From: Archegozetes longisetosus
Taxonomy: Eukaryota; Arthropoda; Arachnida; Sarcoptiformes; Trhypochthoniidae
Reading direction: 5' to 3'
Assembly (NCBI GenBank): GCA_018873245.2
Contig: JAEMBT020000008.1
Span: forward strand, 7,718,238-7,782,237
DNA length: 64,000 nucleotides
A program made the position numbers and the translations under genes. The notes under the pieces are model-generated. The model was not told the DNA's origin and searched no databases. It worked only from the letters and a program-made list of their open reading frames with translations. Of this stretch, positions 9,843 to 22,586 are shown piece by piece. The number at the start of each line of letters is the position of its first letter. The stretch's first letter is position 1.

Positions 9843-10091
9843 ATGAAATTACTGACTTTATTTATTTGTTTTATGCTATCATTAGTCTGCGAAAATACTC
9901 TTAATGCATTCTGTCTAGAAAGCTGCAATGGACATCGAGCGCGCTGTTTCAGGAACGATAAAAGATCAGGAGATACCATTTGCCGTGATCCAGGCAGATA
10001 TTGCCAATATCAATTTTTGTTTGGAACATGCTATTGCTGTAATTTCAACGAGACACTTGGACGCGACTTTCACCCACTTAGTTTAGGTTAA
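9843..10091 (+). CDS. Secreted cysteine-rich peptide precursor (82 aa)
   Basis: Intronless ORF. A hydrophobic signal peptide (residues 1 to about 22, MKLLTLFICFMLSLV...) precedes a short mature peptide with eight cysteines in the order C-x3-C-x6-C-x11-C-x6-C-x8-C-x-CC, then a tail without cysteines. The spacing suggests a compact disulfide-bonded secreted peptide of the defensin/venom-peptide size class. I do not recognise a named family, and activity cannot be inferred from sequence. It has its own TATA box and lies immediately outside the transposon terminus. A possible polyadenylation signal (AATAAA) lies near 10343. Confidence 0.75.
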   Translation: MKLLTLFICFMLSLVCENTLNAFCLESCNGHRARCFRNDKRSGDTICRDPGRYCQYQFLFGTCYCCNFNETLGRDFHPLSLG

Positions 10092-10899
10092 GTGATATAT
10101 TGACATTATTATAATGTTGATTTTACATTTGTTAAACTATCGAATTTATAAAAATGGGGTATATAATACTGTAGTATATTTTGTTAACCCTTTTTTCACA
10201 TAAATGAGTGATATGTATATATATTAATGATTAAGATATACATATAATGTACTATTAATTACTATTAACTATTAATGTACTGTACAGTACACTTGAGGTG
10301 CCTTATTCCATGCATCGTAATATATTTAACTTATAATTACTAATAAAATGAAACCTGTTTTAACCGCTTTGAATTGATTCTGAAATATCGTAAAATATAA
10401 CCTTCTAACTATAAGTTTAAGCTTACATAAAATCATTCATATAAATAACAATAATAAGTTGCCGTTCTACAGATTTCATCTTAATAGTTAGGTTTTCACT
10501 AAGATTTCTCGAATTAAATAATTGTTAACTATTTTATTTTTATAAAAGTGGTAAAATGAATACTTTTTATTATATTTTGTTAAAGGCGTAATAAAAACGT
10601 TAAATATTGATTTTTTATTTTACACAATTTTTTCATTTGACAACACAACTATAATAAGAATATTAGTTAATTAAAACCCCAATTCAATTACATTGTAGTT
10701 AGATTCTTTATTAGAACGTAGATAGACTTCGTCATTTATAGGAATCATCTCAACATTTATGATTTAGAAACCTTGAAATTTTTCACTTTCATCACTTTAC
10801 GTTTGGAGTGATAGACCGATAAAACTTTTTAAAAAATTGTACTTAAAGAAATTATTATCTAACATGAATCACATTTTTTAATGAAATCTTATTTTTCAG
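10092..10899. other. Intergenic, no gene recognised
   Basis: AT-rich sequence with short A/T runs. I see no exon-like segment, repeat or hairpin that stands out, apart from the likely 3' end of the upstream gene. Confidence 0.5.
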
Positions 10900-13232
10900 C
10901 TTGTAGGTTTATGTATTTATCAATAAATTTGTTTTAAGTTCAGAAGCATTAATCTCAAGCGGAATGTAATAATCATAAGTGGTGAAAAAATATTGAAATT
11001 GTTCAATATGCTATAAATTTATAAATTTAGAATGAAATCTCAAAAGTGAATAAATGATATTTTCAAAATATGTAGGTTGCCAATAATATATTTAACTTTA
11101 TAGATAAAATGAAGCGCTTATATTTGTACCCCTTCATAAACAATCAGAAATTCTCTTATTTCCCCATCAGAGATCTTTTGGAATCTGTTTTCGCATCAGT
11201 ATTTGCTAATAAATTGAATCTACTAACTTCTGGTGCATTGATAAAATAAGTCAATGTTTAAATCTCATCTCCTGACATCTTTAATTTGAATGAATGACTT
11301 TCTAATGTGAAATTTTTATTTTCATTATCCTTCGGTACCACATCTATTTCAACATTCGAACTTGTATTCAAGTAATTGAATGCAAGAATATGCAGTACCG
11401 AAAAAGAAACATTAAAATTGATGAAGAATGGCCTAAATACTATAACCTATGATTAAATTAATAATGATGGAATTTATTTTATCAAATTAAATACTTTGCA
11501 TATTACATGTTCTGGAAGCTGAGTCAGTCTTAGTGCTTTATGTTTATGAATAGCAAATGCAGTCAATCTCCACGATGTTATGCTGTCTGAGGCTCTCGAA
11601 ACCAGGTTGACTCTTGTTTCGCCTTGTAGGCTGATGAGAAATCAGTTTGTTAAACATTTTCGACGTATTTATCATATAAGTGAAAATCATGACTGTTATG
11701 ATACTAACCTAAAATGACATTTACTTGAAAAGATGACTGAAAATTTGAACGGCTTGAAATGATTTGATGGTTATAAGCTCTGATTTCTAAAAATAGTAAA
11801 AATAATTACTTCGTGTCAATTTAGATACATGCAAGAATGTTACTATTCGAAATATTCCCTAGAAAGCAGTTTTTAGTTTCAATCAATTTTTGTTCATAAA
11901 TAGCTAGTGTTTCTAAATCAACTACTTTTTCACAATAGATTATTAATTTTATATGAACGTTGCATATAGTAATTGAAATTCACTAAACTACAACGGTCAA
12001 TAAAACTTTTCATAGATCATAAGATTGAAATCAATGTCAAACCGCATGTTATAAAATCTTTCTCTATTATAATTTTGTCTTTGAATTATATCTCAATGTT
12101 CTTCTAGTTTAATGTAATACTAATAACTTGAAATAATAAATTTGTGTCACTTGAAAATTTCATTTTGAATAAACTTCTAAGTGAATCATATTCTAGTTAC
12201 TGATTTTTAAAAATGTCCGAAGCCTGAAATTCTAAAATTTGTTCTAATTTAGTCTTATACTCATATAGAAACTCTATTCTGTAGCCAAGCTTTTCTGACA
12301 TCTTTTCTTATTTGAATTGATCCTTGATCCTGATCAATTTCTTGATCATCTTTGAGTTCTTCATAATTATAATACGTGTTGCACTCTACTTTGGCATTTT
12401 CCAGGAAATTCATTCCTGGTTGAAAGAATCCACTAGAAAAATCATCCGACTCTAAGTTTTATTGTAATTCTAAAAGAACTCTTCCTTCATCAATATCATT
12501 ACCCATTCTCAATGCTAAAACAATTCCATCAACACATAGTACAAAAAGATGTGAGCCTGCCTCAGTCTTTATAGAAAATCCAGCTTTTTGCAATGCACCG
12601 ACTATAGGGGTCTTAAGATTGAATCTGGTTTCATTGTGATATAAACTGGAAACATATAGGGTTAAAGCGTCTGAAAGAATTATGTTCGAATTATTGACGG
12701 CTGAATACACAACTGCAACTTCTGGAATCACTTCACGTGTCAAATAAATGGTAAGTTCTATTGATGTTAGGTCATTAGCTGTGATATGGTTTTGATTGAC
12801 AATACTTCCTCTAATGGTAATGAAACAGATCAATTCTCCAATTGGTTCATTTGACACAATAATTAAACCAATAAAATTTTCAGCTGTCAATGGTTTAAGA
12901 GGTCCCTGCGACATGATTTGTAGATTATCACTACGACCATTCAATGCTTTCATAGTATGACTATTTAGAATAGATTCTTTATGCGTAATCTTAATCGAGA
13001 GGAACTTCGATTGTGGATCAGTGTCCAAATCGCAAGAAATACCATTATCATAAGTACTTTTCATATTAATCAAAGCCTTTTTATTTATATTTTTATTATC
13101 AGTTTGACTAGCTTCACGGTGAATTTCATCCATAAGTTTTTCGTTTATTTTCGTATTATCAATACTCTCAGTTTTTGCTTTATTCTTACTCTTTTCTTTG
13201 TTTAAATCTTTCTTGTTTAAATAACATTTTAA
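10900..13232 (-). pseudogene. Alpha-2-macroglobulin / thioester-protein-like pseudogene
   Basis: Pieces in correct family order on the minus strand are as follows. 12459-13232 begins after a TATAG acceptor and contains QIMSQGPLKPL, the SNEPIGEL stretch and LFVLCVDGIVLALRMGND, as in the macroglobulin domains around the bait region. 12235-12458 has GFFQPGMNFLENAKVEC. About 11490-11630 begins after a CAG acceptor and has DSITSWRLTAFAI, the family's PDSITSW signature. 11215-11450 has VFRPFFINFNV and AFNYLN. About 11130-11160 has LIVYEGVQ. In-frame TAA codons occur at 12459-12461, in the FNYL exon and after YEGVQ, and the usual RGE after PYSV is missing. No thioester GCGEQ segment is visible. Decay is therefore likely. 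Confidence 0.7.
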
Positions 13233-15401
13233 CTATAAAGCCAGCCCTAAAGATGTCCATGGTTTCATAATTCATATAATGATTGTTTATTAATGACTGT
13301 TTCTTATAATGACTGGGATTTGAGTAAAGCTATTAAATAGATATTAATTTTGGTGAAAAATATTACCGAATAAATAAATGATGTAAGCTTTAATATGCCT
13401 TTGGGTAATCTATTATCGTTATTTGATCTGTCTTCATAATCAAAGAGTATCTGACATGATAAATAGACTTCGATCAGCTTTGTATTTATGAATTGTAAGG
13501 TCTTCTGAATTTTAATTTATTATTTTTAGTAATATTGTTTTGATTGAGCTCTTATTTCGTTACTAAAAGTTTGTATTAGAAGTCTAAAGCTTAAGAAATA
13601 ACAAAATATTTTATCAAAAGCAAGGAGGTTTGATATCATCAGTACACCCTTTGAAGTAGCTATATCGTGTCAAAATATTAAATCATAAATATAGTTTAAC
13701 CCTCAAACAGTAAAACGATTTTGATTAACCATTTCAGAAATGGGTCTTTTGACCCTTCGATTCATTTGGAAAAGTATGTTATCGTAAGGGTTAGGGTATA
13801 TAACAGTTAGCGTGTTTTGTACTTTGTTAGTGTCTTCATCATTGACGTAATCAGTTTAAAGTTTGAGTGAAAAATAATTTCTTATACAAATTTATCGCCT
13901 AAACTCAAATATAACTAACTTTAAAAATGATTCAATTTAAATATAAAATTTGTAAATAATTAATTTATTGCTTAATACGATCTAAATATACTCATTTGAA
14001 AATACTATCAGTTTTATTAACATTGGAAATTGCATTAAATAATTATAACAATTTTATAGACCTTTGGGTCATTTTGACCCATGAAATAGTTCTAAGTACA
14101 GTTATGCCAGAATAAATTGTATCAGTGGAAAATGTTAACTTTTAAGGATTAAATTTCAACTCAAAAATGTGAATTAACTTAAGCTAAGTTTTACTTGTCC
14201 ACTATCAATAACTTCTATTTCATTGTAAAATGTATTTACAAATAGTTAACTATCAAGTGATAAAATGCTTTTATTGTTAGTCATTTCTTGCATATTAGTC
14301 GTAACTGACTTATTTTCATTTAAAGTTACAAAGTTTTGGCTTTGATTGAACTTTTAAAAAATTTATTTCTCTGATATCATATACTCAGTGTTTTTTTGAC
14401 GGAATAACGATTTTTAACTGTCAGTAATTGATTGGTAAAATTTATTCTGACAATGCACCTAAAAGTCGATCAAAATGATAGGATAAGCGCCAAAGTTCCT
14501 ATCAATGTAAGATCTGTTTCGGGCTTTTGTTAGGTTTGGTTAAGAGTATGATTAGTGGAGAGAAATTGATTGAATTAGGTTAAGATTTCGGTCATTGAGT
14601 TTAAGATAAATTAGTTTTCATGCCGTGATGTACGCGATCATGACTCGGAATATTGAGAATGTATTCAAGAAATCCTAATTTGCCGATAGTTTCGGTATGA
14701 AGCCATGCCTGATATAAGAACATGAACTCCACGTATGTTACTGTAATTGAATACTCTTTTGGAAGAGCCTTAGGTTTAAGATTAAGAGTACGAAAAGCAT
14801 TAAATACTACATATAAATTGAAACGGAATCCCGATTGCTAAAAGTTTAGAACTAATCCTAACTCGATATCCCTCTCAAACTTTTAGCTTGACTCCAGTAC
14901 AGATTGATATGAATCAGAGTTAGCACTAATAGCTATTTGTAAAATGGTCAAATCATTCATATGTTGTTATTGTAGTTAAAATATAAATGCTTTTCGCGAT
15001 AAGACTTATAAACTACTTATCTCTGTATTATTTTGCCATTTATTAGGGGTTAAATAATTAAATGAAATCAAAACTTATATGTGTATATGTCTTAATGTAT
15101 ACCTTTTAGTGTTTTAGTCTTAAACCTAAAACTCTTTAGGAAAAAGTATTCATTTCCAAAGGAAATCATGAAAATACTGAGATATAGTTCTTAATAGCCT
15201 ATCTTTCAAGGTGGAAAATTAAATTTTTTTATAAAATAAATACTGGAAGATATACTTAAAAGATTTAAATCATCATAAAAAGCTGAATGACAATGAAATT
15301 ATTCTAACTTTAGAGCATCAAGTGCGAATTAGGATTTTATTTTGATAAAAATTTTTCTTTAGTACAACAATAGTTATTAGTAGTGTTATCTAATAATTCG
15401 C
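13233..15401. other. Intergenic, no gene recognised
   Basis: This stretch separates the macroglobulin pseudogene from the double-knottin gene. Apart from the probable piggyBac-type MITE at 13700-14148 I see no coding segment. Upstream exons of the macroglobulin gene would be expected here on minus but none is recognisable. Confidence 0.45.
13700..14148. mobile_element. Probable decayed piggyBac-type MITE
   Basis: TTAA at 13696-13699 is followed by CCCTCAAACAG, and a TTAA at 14149-14152 is preceded by AGG. Subterminal blocks AACCATTTCAGAAATGGGTC...GACCC on the left and TGGGTC...GACCCATGAAATAGTT on the right are imperfect inverted copies. There is no coding capacity. TTAA target duplication and C-rich termini fit piggyBac derivatives, but the ends are diverged. 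Confidence 0.4.
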
Positions 15402-15813
15402 TTATCCTATGATAGCACTCATACAAATCCCTTCTTTGTTTTGTGTTGAATGCGAACAAATGAGTCCCCCAATGTTACAGCACGGTTTGGCCTCAGAACA
15501 CGGATCACCGATAAATGGACAGTCTAGACAATGTCCGACTGATGTGTCATTTATGCGAACAATTGGGCTAAGTCGTGTAACGCACTTCAATTGCCCGCAA
15601 CATGCAGTTTTGGCGACACCACCACACTCTTGTCCATAAGCAGCGCAATTTTCCATCTGAGCCGTCACTATTAATATATGTTGTTATCCAATTATAATAT
15701 TGAAAAACTAAATCTTAATTTACTTTATAGGTGTCTTAGTCATAATTAAAAAACTGTGACTTACCACTTATGACAACAAATGCCAATAAGCAAAATATTA
15801 ATGCAAATCGCAT
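15402..15813 (-). CDS. Secreted double-knottin (inhibitor cystine knot-like) peptide
   Basis: Two exons. Exon 1 is 15765-15813 (ATG at 15813), encodes the signal peptide MRFALIFCLLAFVVIS and ends at donor G|GTAAGT. Exon 2 is 15402-15667 after a TTAATAG acceptor, and the phase agrees (G|TG gives Val). The product is 105 residues. The mature part has two six-cysteine units: C-x6-C-x7-CC-x4-C-x18-C, then after two residues C-x6-C-x5-CC-x6-C-x10-C. The CC and order match the inhibitor cystine knot plan twice in one chain. Such peptides occur widely in arthropods as venom, salivary or defence peptides. The role here is unknown. The TATA box at 15890-15897 supports this start. Confidence 0.85.
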
Positions 15814-15889
15814 TTTTTATTCTTCGACCGATACTGCAACTTTGAGCCTGATTGGAATTGTCTTAAACTAGGACTAAGCCCAATGTTTT

Positions 15890-15897
15890 TATTTATA
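15890..15897 (-). promoter_or_regulatory. TATA box of the double-knottin gene
   Basis: TATAAATA on the minus strand, 77 bases upstream of the ATG at 15813, is well placed for a short 5' leader. Confidence 0.7.
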
Positions 15898-16095
15898 TGG
15901 AAACAATTCTTGTATTTGGAATTCAGGCAAAATTCAATTTACTGATTGCTCTTTGAATAGAACATAGCTATTCTTGAACGCATTTATTATAAACACGCAC
16001 TGATTCAATCAATGGAAGCTAATTTGAAAATAACTGGTGGATCATATCGCATCCCATATCAAAGTGTTGCAGATTCTAATATATTCCAAGATTAA

Positions 16096-16573
16096 CCCTT
16101 CGTCACAACTGTGGGGTAAATTGTTCCCAAGTTTGACTTTAAAAAATCTCGGAAAAATCAACGAAGTGTCGTTATTTCTCGAGAATTTAGGTATTCCTCA
16201 GTCATATATCTGGCTTTGAATGACAAAAAGTCTGATTAATTTAGACTTGTAACTTTATTTTTTAAAAAATTTTTTCTGGCAACATGTTTGGCTGAGGACA
16301 GAAATTTCCCCTAACATCGCAGTGCTTTGTGTTTACTATATGTGTCGCAGTGCTGTAATGTCGCTACTAGCAATCTAAACCACTGATGACGCTGTAGTAG
16401 ATAATAACTAAAATTTAATTAATTAGTACATTTAAACTTCGAAAACAAGTCCTAACCTTGATTCTCAAAGCATTCAGACTAACCTAGAACAGATATAAAG
16501 AGTGGAAAACGTGGGGTAACATTTTACCCCACAGTTACTTTTACGTTTTCGGAAGTTAAGTTGTGACGAAGGG
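16096..16573. mobile_element. piggyBac-type MITE with TTAA target duplication
   Basis: The 478-base element is bounded by TTAA on both sides (16092-16095 and 16574-16577). Perfect terminal inverted repeats are CCCTTCGTCACAACT (16096-16110) and its complement at 16559-16573. Subterminal CTGTGGGGTAAA at the left is mirrored as TTTTACCCCACAG at the right. It has no transposase frame. TTAA duplication plus termini starting CCC are diagnostic of piggyBac-family transposition. Confidence 0.9.
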
Positions 16574-16847
16574 TTAAAGAACAGTGTTTCTTTTAATTAT
16601 AATGAGAAAATATCATTAAATATCAAGCAAATCGTTGCATGTTTAATATTTATTTATGTTATATATCAGAAATTTCCCTTTTGAATTTTCGAGTCGAGTT
16701 TAGACCTTATTATGAATATTTTAAATCTTAAAATTTTTAATTTATTTTCTTCAGTTGTATTGATTTTCGATATAATTATTGTAAAAGGTAAAAATTCAAT
16801 TGAAAGTGAGAATTTATCGTGCATTTAAGCTCAACTTGAAAAATATA

Positions 16848-17098
16848 GATTGTACACGGGGTGTGCGAAATCTTTTGCGAAACAATTGAAAATAAAGGAA
16901 TTTATTTTTCCTTGTACGAAGCAACTTAAATATATATTTTGTAATGATACTGATTCGACGTTTGATCATGCGACCAATATTATGCAAAATTATGGTCCCA
17001 ATAAACAAGTACCAACAATAAAAACACTGGTGCTTCATAAGCATAGCACTGAGAAATTTTACATAACAATGTTAGATTTATATCATAGTCAAAGACTG
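16848..17098 (+). other. Exon-like segment, unknown product
   Basis: An open segment of about 83 codons lies between a TATAG acceptor-like and a CTG|GTAATA donor-like site, and includes CNDTDSTFDHATNIMQNYG. I do not recognise it and see no adjoining exons. It could be a remnant of a gene or chance. The rest of 16578-17732 shows nothing else. Confidence 0.25.
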
Positions 17099-17732
17099 GT
17101 AATATTGCTTACATTTCAAGTTTTGAGCTTTCAATTAAATATAAACAAAGTGTAGGCATTTAGTTCTTTCTCCGAGCACCGAATTGAATTCAAGGCTGAC
17201 ACTAAAAATACTAGTTTTATATACAACCATGCGCTGGAACGATTCTAACCTTTCAAATCATTATTGAAGGAACCATAGTAAATGACATATTGTGTCCTTT
17301 CCAAAACCAGTATTATTGTTATTATAACACATTCTCTCGATTAGTTCATAATATCTTAATCAGATATTTTATCCATATTTTTCTCACTGTTGTATTTTAT
17401 TAATTCTTTAGTTGAGTTTGTGTAAGAAAGTGAGCTTTCGGGAGTATATGTCTATCATGCAAATAACTTTAAAATCTATTAGATTAGCGCTTAAAAATAG
17501 AAAATTATAACAATTTATGCATACAATTTTTACATAATTTATAAGTGATTAACAGCAAGAATTTTTAAGCGTTCAACGGAGTTTAACTTAAAATATATCT
17601 TTTAAGTTATTTATCACTGATATTAAATAACGATAACTTATTTTATTCTAAAAATACTCAAGCTTTAGGCCAGACACAATTAAATGCACGAAAAAAATTA
17701 AGCAATAATTTAATTATATTAATTTATAATTG

Positions 17733-20169
<2,437 letters not shown>

Positions 20170-21000
20170 TGCCTCATTACACAATGTTCTTTTCAACAGA
20201 ATAGCTATAGCCATTACTGAGATCAAGTATCGGTTTCGAAATTTCACAATGATTTTTAATATCATAATTAAACTCAATATATACTGGGCAAAGCAAATTT
20301 TGACTGACTTTTAAATCAGACGTATTTGTTTTATTGAGATCACTTAAATGCTTTTTAGTCCGATTCCAGAAAGCATATGAATTTAATATGAATAAGTACA
20401 GTATTTGCAATGACTCTATAACTTCATAACCATAACCATTAAAAAAACTTCAATCGCACTATTTTTATCATTGATTAGTACATTGGTCGCTAATGAATAC
20501 CTGATTTTATATAAGCTTGACCTAAAATTTGACTTCAAAATAAGACCGAAGATGATTTTCTCATGCTACCTTTTAAAGCTCTCTGAATTATTGCTACTCC
20601 GTATTGATCTCTAATAACAGTACATGTCTAGTAATATCCTACATTTTAGACACTTTTAAATATTCTCAAGCATTAATCAGATGCAGCTGAAATAGATAAT
20701 GGACTATCAGTTCTACTGCAGTCATTGTTTTTATAACTATATTCAAGTCAAAATTATTTTCAGATCTAAAATAGTGTAAAAACATTACTGAATGTCAAGT
20801 TTACCATAAATATCATCCCAAAGATAAAAATTCAGTATTTTCTCGATGATAATCTTATAGTATTTAACACTGAAAGATCTGTTGAAAACATGACCTCTTG
20901 GAAAGTTGAACTGACCATCAGTTCTGACAAATATTTATATTTTTGTGGAATCACTGGATAATTCAAGTCCAATTCAGTTTCGGTTAAAGAATTTTACTTA
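20170..21000 (-). pseudogene. Decayed tandem paralogue of the GMC oxidoreductase
   Basis: Minus-strand fragments align in order with the neighbouring gene. 20930-21000 corresponds to the DW-Y...LIGN region. 20690-20900 corresponds to the ENNLDQ region. 20550-20620 reads YGVAIIQRALKG against ITIMQRTIKDG. 20177-20410 reads KKHLSDLNKTNTSDLKV against KKHLQDLNITVISDLKV. Multiple stops and frame changes separate them, and the C-terminal third is absent. It shows that GMC genes were tandemly duplicated here, and it preserves the reading across the frameshift site of the better copy. Confidence 0.8.
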
Positions 21001-22304
21001 ACTACGTACTAGTAGAAAATTCATTTGTTTTAAATGTAAAAATAATTGATAATTCGGACATGTCACTCAACACCTTTTTTGGTCTACCAGATAGGAAATT
21101 GCATCTGAAAATGAGTAATCAAAATGTGATGTGATGTTAATGAACTTGATATTAGTGAATTATTATATTCTAGTAGAGTGACGTTTTATGTGATCGCCAC
21201 TTTCATCCGAATAAGCTTGATTTCGAAATTTTCTATTGCTATTCATTTAAGTTATTTTAAACTGAAATTCTTTCCTCTAAAACATGTCATGCAAATTATC
21301 TGCTATTTTACTAAATGCTAACAATAGCACCTAACCCGTTGTTCATAACTTATTCCAAGTTTTATCAATATTTTAATACAACATTAACTTGAGTTATTAG
21401 TTAAAATTACAGGCTATGTTCAAGTAAATAAGTGCTCAAATAATTACATTTTAAAAGATAACCATTGGATAAATTCGTATCATAAATAAAATATGAACTT
21501 CATTTTTAATTTCAAAACCAACTTTATTTGGTTTAAAAGGAAAGTTTGTTGGTTGAAAGCAGTATTCACACAACTCCTTGATCTGAGCTCAAGAAAATTT
21601 TGCGAATTTTTTAAGGAAAAATAGAACCTTAGAATAATTTCATAGCTTTAATGTATGATTCTAATGAAGGCTACTAAAATTTACTGAATAATTTTTAAAA
21701 AATATTTTTTATCAAAAAATTGAACTTAAGTGGACTTCGGATGCAAATAATTAAGAACCAAAGTATTGTAAATGCCAGAGTTTAGTCGTTAATAAATTTT
21801 TAGCACTAATAAAGAATTGTTTATATTACTTCTCTTCTTAGTATATTTGTCCTGAATCAACTCGAATTAACATCAAATAAAATTAATTTTAATTTGTTAA
21901 ACTTGTCAGATTTGCAAATCGTTCAACCGTGTACATTGTTTCTAGAGTTAAGTATTAATAATGAAAGGAATTTCATGATGTTCTGCGATGTTTATTCCAA
22001 GCTCTTTTTGAAGCAGAGAAAGTTATGATTTGGCACAAGTTAATAAATTTTAGTTCTATAAATACTGGTATAAGTCATTTACTGAGTGAGTCATAAGTTC
22101 TTCAAAATTCATAAACTGGTTTATAATAAACATAAGACAAGTTGACAAAAATAAATAATTTATAAAAATAAAACTATCATTTGAATACATGTTGGGTAAG
22201 TTTACTTAACCAAAAATACATTATCATCATCAGAATGTTCTGCTTAATATTTAATTAACTTCCATTTATTTCTAAACCTTTTTACACTTTTAAGGGCGAT
22301 ACAA
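21001..22304. other. Intergenic, no gene recognised
   Basis: No coding segment is seen. An AATAAA on minus at about 22265-22270 is suitably placed as the polyadenylation signal for the ORF ending at 22305. Confidence 0.4.
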
Positions 22305-22586
22305 TTATCGATTGCGATACAAATGCTTGCGTAACAACAATTTATTTTCATATTCAGGCCTATCTCTTAGAACCGAGTTGTAGACCGATTTGAGAGGCAT
22401 ATATAGAGCCATTTCGGTACCTCTTTTGCCTTCAAGACATGTTTGCAATAATTTATAGTCCAACAAAACACCCTTCGAACTGCTGTTCGGATCTAATTTA
22501 GCACTCCTTACGTACCAGCCATCCGCGTAGTCTGGATATATCCGTCTATAATCATATGGCGTAGCTTTCAGCAAAGTAGTGTTCAT
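22305..22586 (-). CDS. Conserved-looking hypothetical protein, last exon (93 codons)
   Basis: ATG at 22586 to TAA, followed about 35 bases later by AATAAA on the same strand. Composition is clearly more G+C-rich than its surroundings, and the protein is polar with Tyr/Arg-rich segments (YDYRRIYPDYADGWYV, RDRPEYENKLLLRKHLYRNR). It has no signal peptide or membrane segment. A splice-acceptor-like TTTTTTACACAATAG lies directly before the ATG, so this may be a terminal exon with upstream exons (possibly only a 5' leader) further right that I could not find. I do not recognise the family. Confidence 0.5.
   Translation of the reverse strand: MNTTLLKATPYDYRRIYPDYADGWYVRSAKLDPNSSSKGVLLDYKLLQTCLEGKRGTEMALYMPLKSVYNSVLRDRPEYENKLLLRKHLYRNR

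Noticed and set aside
12981-13205. Hydrophobic plus-strand ORF of 74 codons
   Set aside because: Antisense shadow of the macroglobulin exon at 12459-13232.
15409-15639. Plus-strand ORF over the double-knottin gene
   Set aside because: Antisense to exon 2, which has signal exon, splice phase and TATA box supporting the minus strand.
16037-16219. 60-codon ORF on plus
   Set aside because: Runs across the left boundary of the piggyBac MITE; no independent support.
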